Assembly (NCBI GenBank): GCA_030041195.1
Contig: JASHOI010000304.1
Coordinates: forward strand, 1 to 12,417
Direction: 5' to 3'
Source of the DNA: Streptosporangiaceae bacterium
GTDB taxonomy: Bacteria; Actinomycetota; Actinomycetes; Streptosporangiales; Streptosporangiaceae
DNA: 12,417 nt
Below are positions 7,395 through 12,417 of the stretch, piece by piece (position 1 is the first letter of the stretch; each line of letters opens with the position of its first letter). A program made the position numbers and the translations under genes. Under the pieces are notes generated by a model, which was given only the letters and a program-made list of their open reading frames with translations, had not been told where the DNA came from and made no database searches.

Positions 7395-7742
7395 TCAGGC
7401 CTTCGGGGCGGATAGCACGCGGAACTCGTTGCCCTCGGGGTCGGCGAGGACGACCCACGTCGGTACCCCCTGTCCGGTATCGGCATAGCGGGCACCGGCG
7501 CGGAGGAACCGCTCGACTCCGGCTTGCTGATCACGGGGCCGGAAGTACAGCGGAAGCCGGTTCTTGGATTGCCTGGTTTCAGGCAGCGGGACGAAGATCA
7601 GCCTGGGAAGCTGATCTGCCGAGGGGCGGATCTCGAATGTCTCAGGCGAGTCGTTTACGATCACCCAGCCCAGGGCGTGCGCCCACCACTGGCCGAGCGC
7701 AGCAGGGTCGTGGGCATCTACGACAACCTGGCCCGAGCTCAC
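7395..7742 (-). CDS. VOC-family (glyoxalase/dioxygenase-like) protein
   Basis: This 115-aa single-domain protein belongs to the actinobacterial glyoxalase-like group (Glyoxalase_6 type). It starts VVVDAHDPAALGQWWAHALGW (residues 6-26), the usual first beta-strand and helix. It has LIFVPLPETRQSKNRLPLYFRP (48-69), where the family often reads VKNRVHLDLRP, and ends with WVVLADPEGNEFRVL (96-110), the hallmark closing strand. The acidic residue in DPEGNEF is a usual metal-ligand position, but the histidine of the HLDL motif is replaced here (LPLYF), so metal binding may be altered. The start is GTG 7740-7742, with a weak GGGTGGG upstream. Catalytic role is unknown; such proteins include lyases, resistance binders and uncharacterised enzymes. 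It converges with the permease and diverges from the CMD gene. Confidence 0.88.
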   Translation of the reverse strand: MSSGQVVVDAHDPAALGQWWAHALGWVIVNDSPETFEIRPSADQLPRLIFVPLPETRQSKNRLPLYFRPRDQQAGVERFLRAGARYADTGQGVPTWVVLADPEGNEFRVLSAPKA

Positions 7743-7844
7743 CAGCCCACCCTATGCCGCAAACCGGTGGCGGGTTCGCAGGAAGTGGCGGCATGCCAGG
7801 TGCCGCGGCCCACGATCTCGGTTCTGGGCGGACGATGGGTCGCT

Positions 7845-7866
7845 GTTTCCCCCGATTCGTGGGATG
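7845..7866. promoter_or_regulatory. 22-bp imperfect palindrome, copy 1 (upstream of CMD gene)
   Basis: The stretch GTTTCCCCCGATTCGTGGGA plus TG matches the copy at 8515-8536 at 20 of 22 positions. Its centre is a degenerate form of CCCACGAATCGTGGG, so one half-site is imperfect. It lies 50 nt before the CMD start codon, in the divergent space between the VOC and CMD genes. Likely a binding site for a dimeric regulator; which one is not known. Confidence 0.5.
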
Positions 7867-7916
7867 AAACTCCTCCCGGCGCAAGGTGAACTGAGGTCGG
7901 ACAGCACGGGAGGCGC

Positions 7917-8270
7917 ATGAGTCTCATGGCGAGATTCCAGGAAACCCTGCGCAGGCTGGCGATCTTCGACGGGCGGCTCGTCGAGGAAAGCCTGGGCTTG
8001 GACATGATTGAGACGTCTGCCCTGGATCCCAAGACTGCAGCTCTGATTCAGCTGGGGACATTGGTGGCCACGGGGTCATCGGCGGTCTGCCTGGAATGGG
8101 GTACGGCACGGGCGCTAGCCGCGGGCGCAGCTAAAGACGAGATCGCCGATGTGCTGCTGGCGATTGTCCCGGTGGCCGGCCTCGGCCGGGTCGTCTCGGC
8201 TGCTCCCGAAGTGGCGAGCGCGCTGGGCTATGACGTGGAGGCCGCGCTGGAGGCATCGGATGATTACTGA
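7917..8270 (+). CDS. Carboxymuconolactone decarboxylase (CMD)-domain protein
   Basis: A 117-aa all-helical protein of the CMD/AhpD-like fold. The core ALDPKTAALIQLGTLVATGSSA (residues 35-56), then ARALAAGAAKDEIADVLLAIVPVAGLGRVVSAAPEVASALGY (64-105), follow the family pattern found in actinomycetes. It has only one cysteine (Cys58, in AVCLEW) and lacks the AhpD CxxC pair and neighbouring histidine, so it is not expected to be a thiol peroxidase partner; a decarboxylase or ligand-binding role is open. ATG 7917-7919 is given, but GGGAGG (7908-7913) lies only 3 nt before it. ATG 7926-7928, 12 nt away, is a reasonable alternative. A palindrome shared with the downstream LAL gene lies upstream, suggesting joint control. 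Confidence 0.85.
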   Translation: MSLMARFQETLRRLAIFDGRLVEESLGLDMIETSALDPKTAALIQLGTLVATGSSAVCLEWGTARALAAGAAKDEIADVLLAIVPVAGLGRVVSAAPEVASALGYDVEAALEASDDY

Positions 8271-8514
8271 TCACCCTCCGCTGGTCTTCGCTTTGATTGG
8301 CAACTCTTCAGCACGTGCCGCGAGACTCAATTTCTGACCGGGCTTCCTGCCGATTGCCCCGTTGAAGTTCTTCCCGTCCCCGGACCCATGCGGGTGCCCC
8401 GAGGGATGGCCGTAAGCATGGGGCGGCTGTCCCAGGGCCAACCTCAGTTAAACGTGTGCCCGGAGGGTTCCGCCGCAGGTCGGAGCGTGCGCCTCAGGCA
8501 CGAATCGGCTGAGC

Positions 8515-8536
8515 GTTTCCCACGAATCGTGGGATG
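8515..8536. promoter_or_regulatory. 22-bp palindrome, copy 2 (upstream of second LAL gene)
   Basis: This copy contains the palindrome CCCACGAATCGTGGG (8519-8533), with perfect 7-bp arms around a central A, flanked by GTTT and ATG exactly as in the copy 670 bp to the left (20/22 identical). It lies 32 nt before the GTG at 8569 and 71 nt before the alternative ATG at 8608, a normal place for an operator. The rest of the 298-nt gap 8271-8568 shows no gene that I can support. Confidence 0.55.
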
Positions 8537-8568
8537 CGCGCCGCCCTCGACCGGGATGGGGTGATTGC

Positions 8569-10968
8569 GTGGGTGAGGTACGCGAGCGACGGGAACGGCG
8601 GGTACCGATGGCGACCTATGCGACCCAAGAAGCGGGAGCGCGGGCAAAGCGGTCCGCGGTTTCGGTTGGAGATCCGATTCTGCTTTCCAAGATCACGGTG
8701 CCGCGCGTACCGGAATGGGCCGTACTGCGCCCGCGGATCACCAGGCTGATCACCCAGGGAACCCGGTGGTGCCCGCTCACCGTCGTCACCGGTCCCGCAG
8801 GCGCGGGCAAGACAATGGCCCTGGCGGTGTGGGCAGCGGCGCAACCCGGCACTGTTGCCTGGCTCTCCGTGGATGAGTACGACAACCGTCCAGGGGTCTT
8901 CTGGCCCTACGTGGTCAGCTCGCTGCGCAGATCCGGGGTGGCCCTGCCGAGGGCACTGTCGGCCGCGGCACGGGGGCGCGCTGCCCAGCATGCGTTCTTG
9001 CTGCGGCTCTTGTCGGCGCTGACTGCCCAGGACCCGCCGGTGACCTTGATCCTCGATGACTTCCATCTGCTGACGGAGCCAAAAGTCCTCAGCGGGCTCG
9101 ACTTTGCGCTGCGGAATGCGGGACCTGGACTGCGCCTGGTGATCTCTTCGCGGATGGACCCACTGCTGCCGCTGCACCGCCGCCGGCTGGCCGGCGAACT
9201 GACCGAGATCCGGACCAGTGACCTCGCGTTTACCGTCAGTGAAGCTGGCCAGCTCATGAGCCAGCACGGCAGCCAGCTATCGCCAGATTCGCTGGAATCC
9301 CTCACCCGCAGGGCCGAGGGATGGGCGGCTGGCATCCGCTTGGCCGCGCTGTCCATGGACGCCCATCCCGACCCGGACCAATTCGTCAAAGAACTGATCA
9401 ACGAGGACAGCGCCCTGACCAGCTTCCTGGTGGAGGAGGTGCTTAACGCCCAGCCGCCTGAGGTTCGGGAGGTTCTGCTGAGCACCTCGATCCTCGAGCA
9501 GGTCAGCGCTGAAGCGGCGAGCGACATGACTGGCAATGAGCGGGCCGAGGGAATCTTAACGGCCCTGGCGCGCACAAATACGTTTGTCCAGCCGATCGGC
9601 GGTGGGTGGTTCCGCTACCACACCCTGTTCGCGGAGGTATTGCGTCTCAAGCTGAGGCATCAGTTTCCGGACCGGAGCGCCGCATTGCATCTGCGCGCCG
9701 CTCGTTGGTACGAACGGAACGGTCGGCTCGCCGACGCCGTGCGGCATGCCGCCCAGGCCGGCGACTGGCAGCTTGCTGCCAGCATGGTTATCGACGGGCT
9801 GGCGGTCAGCGAGATCATCGACCCGGGACGAGGTCATTCCCTGGCCGAGGAGTTCGCGGGAATGCCGGACGGGGAAACGTGGAGTGCGCCGCAGCCGTAC
9901 TTCGTCTCCGCAGCGGTTGCGCTGGTCCGGCACGGGCCCCAGGTTTCAGCTGCGGTGCTCGATGTCGCGGAAGGCTGCCTCGAGCGACTGCACACCGACC
10001 AAGCCACATGCCGACTCGCCGCCGCCATGCTCCGCCTCGCGATATTTCGCCGGACCGGGAATCTCGCCGGCGCGATCCGAGCGGTCGCCAGTGCCGAGAC
10101 GATGGCTCGCGCGCTTCCGGCCGGGACGCTCGCTCAGCATCCCAGAACGCACACGCGGCTGCTGTCCGCCCGCGGCGCTGTAGAACTCTGGTCTGGGAAT
10201 CTTGACGACGCGGCCGTCGCCCTGAACGCTGGCCTGACCACTGCGGCGGAGGCGGGCGGAAGCTACGAACGAGCGGACTGCCTGGGATATCTCGCTCTCG
10301 TAGAAACCTTGCGGGGCCGACTGGGCAGCGCAGCGGACCTGGCTGCCCGGGCACAGTCGGCCGTGACCACCGACGAGCAGCTGTCGTCTGCTCCGCGCCC
10401 GAACCCCGCAGCGCTCATCGCCCTCGCCTGGGTACACCTGGAGCAACATGATCTGCGCCAAGCCGGCCGAGCGCTCAAGGAGATGAACGTCATGCTGACC
10501 GTAAGCCCGGACAGGTTCCTCAGCGGGCTGGCTTGCTCCGTGGCGGCCCGAGGCGCCCTTCTCGAGGGTGACGCTGATATGGCTGAACGGTATCTGGCCA
10601 AGGCACGATCCGGGTGGAGCGTACCGGCCTGGCTCGACTCACGACTCATGGCCGTCGAGTCGCAGGTGGCCGCAGCCGTGAGTATCAACCAGCGGCCGTT
10701 GATGTCAGCCCACCGTCACGATGCTGCCCCGGCTTCGTCGCATAACTCGGGTGAGACCACCGTGCCGCTCGTTGTCGAGCCGCTCACCGAACGCGAGCAA
10801 GAGGTGCTGCGTCACCTTTCGGACATGCTGAGCACCGAGGAAATCGCCAGCGAGATGTTCATCTCGGCCAACACCGTGAAGTCACATCTCAAAAGCATCT
10901 TCCGCAAGCTCGCGGCGGCTCGCCGAAGCGAGGCAGTTCGCCGGGCCCGCCAGCTCGAGCTGATCTGA
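8569..10968 (+). CDS. LuxR-family ATP-binding regulator (LAL), second copy
   Basis: This is a 799-aa (or 786-aa) STAND regulator of the same class as the one at 3516 but clearly divergent from it. Walker A is GPAGAGKT (residues 75-82), Walker B is TLILDDFH (159-166), and a long helical sensor region spans about 370-700. The C-terminal LuxR helix-turn-helix (739-799) includes LTEREQEVLRHLS and MFISANTVKSHLKSIFRKL. The start is uncertain: GTG 8569 has GGGG 7-10 nt upstream and adds an arginine-rich 13-residue leader, while ATG 8608 gives an N-terminus closer to family norms (DPILLSKITVPR follows). It stands alone on its strand downstream of the CMD gene, with a palindrome shared between their upstream regions. 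Signal and targets are unknown. Confidence 0.92.
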   Translation: MGEVRERRERRVPMATYATQEAGARAKRSAVSVGDPILLSKITVPRVPEWAVLRPRITRLITQGTRWCPLTVVTGPAGAGKTMALAVWAAAQPGTVAWLSVDEYDNRPGVFWPYVVSSLRRSGVALPRALSAAARGRAAQHAFLLRLLSALTAQDPPVTLILDDFHLLTEPKVLSGLDFALRNAGPGLRLVISSRMDPLLPLHRRRLAGELTEIRTSDLAFTVSEAGQLMSQHGSQLSPDSLESLTRRAEGWAAGIRLAALSMDAHPDPDQFVKELINEDSALTSFLVEEVLNAQPPEVREVLLSTSILEQVSAEAASDMTGNERAEGILTALARTNTFVQPIGGGWFRYHTLFAEVLRLKLRHQFPDRSAALHLRAARWYERNGRLADAVRHAAQAGDWQLAASMVIDGLAVSEIIDPGRGHSLAEEFAGMPDGETWSAPQPYFVSAAVALVRHGPQVSAAVLDVAEGCLERLHTDQATCRLAAAMLRLAIFRRTGNLAGAIRAVASAETMARALPAGTLAQHPRTHTRLLSARGAVELWSGNLDDAAVALNAGLTTAAEAGGSYERADCLGYLALVETLRGRLGSAADLAARAQSAVTTDEQLSSAPRPNPAALIALAWVHLEQHDLRQAGRALKEMNVMLTVSPDRFLSGLACSVAARGALLEGDADMAERYLAKARSGWSVPAWLDSRLMAVESQVAAAVSINQRPLMSAHRHDAAPASSHNSGETTVPLVVEPLTEREQEVLRHLSDMLSTEEIASEMFISANTVKSHLKSIFRKLAAARRSEAVRRARQLELI

Positions 10969-11289
10969 TCTTGACGACACACACAACATTCGAGAGCGAA
11001 TGATGCCGCAGAAAATCGCGCGCCGTGCGGGCAGACTCACTGACCAATAGCGTTTTCCTCACTTTGATCCGACCACGGTTCAGGATCACCCGTACCGAGT
11101 GGGCCGCCCCGGAGGGGCCCGCAGCACTGTGGGATGACGAGGCGTTGGCCGAGCCCTTGCGGGCCCTGGACGGCCGACATGGACCGTCGCCCTGATCAGC
11201 GCCGGCACCACCAGCACCGGCACGCTCCTGCCACGTCCGAGTGAGCGAGTGGTCGCGGATTGCCCGGGCCAGGCTTAGGCTTTACGCCC
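10969..11289. other. Gap of 321 nt, mostly non-coding
   Basis: After the LAL stop comes a small hairpin (10987-11002), then a GC-rich stretch with GCCCC/GGGGC arms (11106-11118). A 56-codon plus-strand frame from GTG 11025 to TGA 11193-11195 has GC-rich third positions in its second half (residues RITRTEWAAPEGPAALWDDE). I cannot assign it, and it lacks a clear ribosome-binding site; it may be the tail of a decayed gene. A TAGGCT (11276-11281) lies 8 nt before the ATG of the next gene and could be a -10 box for leaderless transcription, though no matching -35 is evident. Confidence 0.5.
10987..11002 (+). terminator. Hairpin downstream of second LAL gene
   Basis: CATTCG (10987-10992) and CGAATG (10997-11002) form a perfect 6-bp stem with an AGAG loop, 18 nt after the LAL stop codon. 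Position suits a terminator, but the stem is short and no T-tract follows. Confidence 0.35.
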
Positions 11290-11985
11290 ATGAACCGCGG
11301 ACCGGGCGATTTCGCGGCGGTGTCGGGCCTGCTGGCAGACCGGGCACGGGAGCTCGCTGCGCAGGCTGCCTTCGGGGAAGAGGGAGACGCAACGGCTCGC
11401 GGCCAGGCCGCATGGCCGGCCGGTACTGCGCAAGGAGCGGCCTCCGCGCCTGTACCAGGTCTCGCCACCGTGCTACTGGCCAAAGAGACCCGTGCGTTAG
11501 CAGGGTCGGTGCTTCGGCTCGCCGTTGCGGACGCTTACGCGAGCGGGCATACCTGGGAAGAGATCGGCGAAGTGCTGGGTATCAGCCCGCAGGCCGCGTT
11601 CCAGCGCTTCGGCCGCCCGGCGGCGTCGGCTCCCGGTGAACCCGAAGCCGTCGCTCCGGTGATCACGGACGCGGCCGACCGGGCCATCGCTGTGCTGGCC
11701 GACTGGTTCGAGGAGCGCTACGGCGCGGTCGCCGAGACGTTCGACCCGGTCATGGCGCAGAGATTTCCTGCCGCCGGCCTGGCTGCAGCCCGGGACCGGC
11801 TGACCGGCACCGCCGGGCAATACCGGCGACTGGGCGACAACGATCCACTGGTCCGGCAGCTGGGCAACTACACGGTGGCCGACGTGCCCTTGGAATTCGA
11901 GGTCGGGCTCATGAAAGGCCGGGTCGCGTTCGACTCTGCCGGCCGGGTGGCCGGCCTGTACGTGCTGCCGCCCGCCACGCCGTGA
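11290..11985 (+). CDS. Helix-turn-helix protein with DUF3887-like C-terminal domain
   Basis: This 231-aa protein has two parts. Residues 77-108 (AVADAYASGHTWEEIGEVLGIS, then QAAFQRFGRP) form a helix-turn-helix of the sigma-region-4-like type common in small actinomycete proteins. Residues about 134-227 (LADWFEERYGAVAETFDPVMAQRF through GRVAGLYVLPP) resemble DUF3887, an NTF2-like fold often attached to hydrolases or regulators; here it may sense a ligand or mediate dimerisation. The first 75 residues are alanine-rich and probably helical. ATG 11290 is preferred over TTG 11260. No strong ribosome-binding site is seen, but a TANNNT motif 8 nt upstream would suit a leaderless mRNA. Function unknown; a small transcription factor is the best guess. 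Confidence 0.8.
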   Translation: MNRGPGDFAAVSGLLADRARELAAQAAFGEEGDATARGQAAWPAGTAQGAASAPVPGLATVLLAKETRALAGSVLRLAVADAYASGHTWEEIGEVLGISPQAAFQRFGRPAASAPGEPEAVAPVITDAADRAIAVLADWFEERYGAVAETFDPVMAQRFPAAGLAAARDRLTGTAGQYRRLGDNDPLVRQLGNYTVADVPLEFEVGLMKGRVAFDSAGRVAGLYVLPPATP

Positions 11986-12033
11986 GCACTCCGCGGCCGC
12001 CGAGGTCACGCCTGGCCCCGGGCGCGCTGTGCA

Positions 12034-12396
12034 TTAATCGCTGCGCCGCAGCTCTATGTAGGCGTCGGCGCCCGGGCCGAACGGCGGGACGTCCGTCGGG
12101 GCGCACTCCAGCGCCACGGTCTGGCCCGGGTCCAGGTCCACCTCGAGCCGCGGGCTGCGCGCCCAGCTGATCTGGAGGAATACGGTGTGCCGCCCCGGTG
12201 TCACGGGCACGTCGATCCGCTGCCCGTGTTTGATCATCGCCACCTGCTGCCCGTCGATCATCACCTGATAGCGGCGGAGCCTGTCCCGCCAGCCACCTTG
12301 CACGCGGAACAGCGCGATGACGCTCCCGCCCGGCGCCGCGTTCATCCCGGCCTGCCGCTGCGCGCCCGTGGCGGTTGCGGCGCGGGCGCGGGCCAT
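12034..12396 (-). CDS. Hypothetical protein, PEGA-like beta domain (start uncertain, near window edge)
   Basis: The C-terminal 100 or so residues look like a small beta-rich domain: WRDRLRRYQVMIDGQQVAMI, then RIDVPVTPGRHTVFLQISW, then SPRLEVDLDPGQTVALEC. This alternation of a short ligand-like loop, PGRHTV and a closing GQTVALEC strand is typical of PEGA-type or carbohydrate-binding-like accessory domains of actinomycetes. It has no signal peptide or membrane segment. ATG 12394-12396 gives 120 aa, but its first 17 residues are Ala/Arg low-complexity, and ATG 12343-12345 would give a cleaner 103-aa protein. The frame is also open to the window edge, so the true start may lie outside. It converges with the DUF3887 gene, separated by 48 nt. 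Function unknown. Confidence 0.7.
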   Translation of the reverse strand: MARARAATATGAQRQAGMNAAPGGSVIALFRVQGGWRDRLRRYQVMIDGQQVAMIKHGQRIDVPVTPGRHTVFLQISWARSPRLEVDLDPGQTVALECAPTDVPPFGPGADAYIELRRSD

Positions 12397-12417
12397 CTGC
12401 GCCGGGCGCGGGCGGCG

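Noticed and set aside
10469..10476. A third GAGCGCTC like the repeats at 3449 and 3472
   Set aside because: It lies inside the second LAL coding region without the GAGTT flank or a second copy, so it is probably chance.
11025..11195. Small 56-codon plus-strand frame
   Set aside because: No ribosome-binding site and no recognisable family; noted only as a possible decayed gene tail.
1..12417. CRISPR arrays, tRNA or rRNA genes
   Set aside because: No regularly spaced repeats, cloverleaf-like segments or rRNA-like sequence were seen on either strand.

Overview
The window reads as chromosomal DNA from a high-GC, filamentous-type actinomycete. G/C dominates third codon positions, GTG starts occur, Shine-Dalgarno sites are GGAG-like, and the gene families are typical of the group: a DUF574/PF04672 methyltransferase, large ATP-binding LuxR (LAL, MalT-like) regulators, a bacterial cytochrome P450 and CMD-domain proteins. 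Genus cannot be decided from the sequence alone.

Left arm (1-2293, all minus strand): a P450, then an O6-alkylguanine-DNA alkyltransferase (ogt), then the N-terminal third of an S-adenosylmethionine-dependent methyltransferase that runs off the left edge. A perfect 15-bp inverted repeat (862-906) sits between the P450 stop and the ogt ribosome-binding site.

Scar region (2501-3400): no intact gene. The C-terminal end of a short-chain dehydrogenase (minus) abuts, at about position 2700, the C-terminal half of a TetR-type regulator (plus). Both have lost their 5' ends at the same point, as expected if one deletion removed a divergent promoter and both gene starts. To the right is a frameshifted remnant resembling an IS3-family OrfA helix-turn-helix.

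Centre (3449-8270): a LAL regulator (746 aa) is followed after 2 nt by an NCS1-family nucleobase/vitamin permease, so the two probably form an operon. A tandem GAGCGCTCT repeat precedes the regulator. A VOC/glyoxalase-like protein converges on the permease, and a small CMD-domain protein diverges from the VOC gene.

Right arm (8515-12396): a second, distinct LAL regulator (about 790 aa), then a helix-turn-helix plus DUF3887-like protein, and finally a minus-strand PEGA-like small protein at the right edge. A 22-bp imperfect palindrome (20/22 identical) occurs upstream of both the CMD gene (7845-7866) and the second LAL gene (8515-8536), so these two may share a regulator.

I do not see a complete, obviously new defence or biosynthetic system. 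The most notable signals are the duplicated 22-bp palindrome, the LAL-permease operon with its tandem repeat, and the double-truncation scar.
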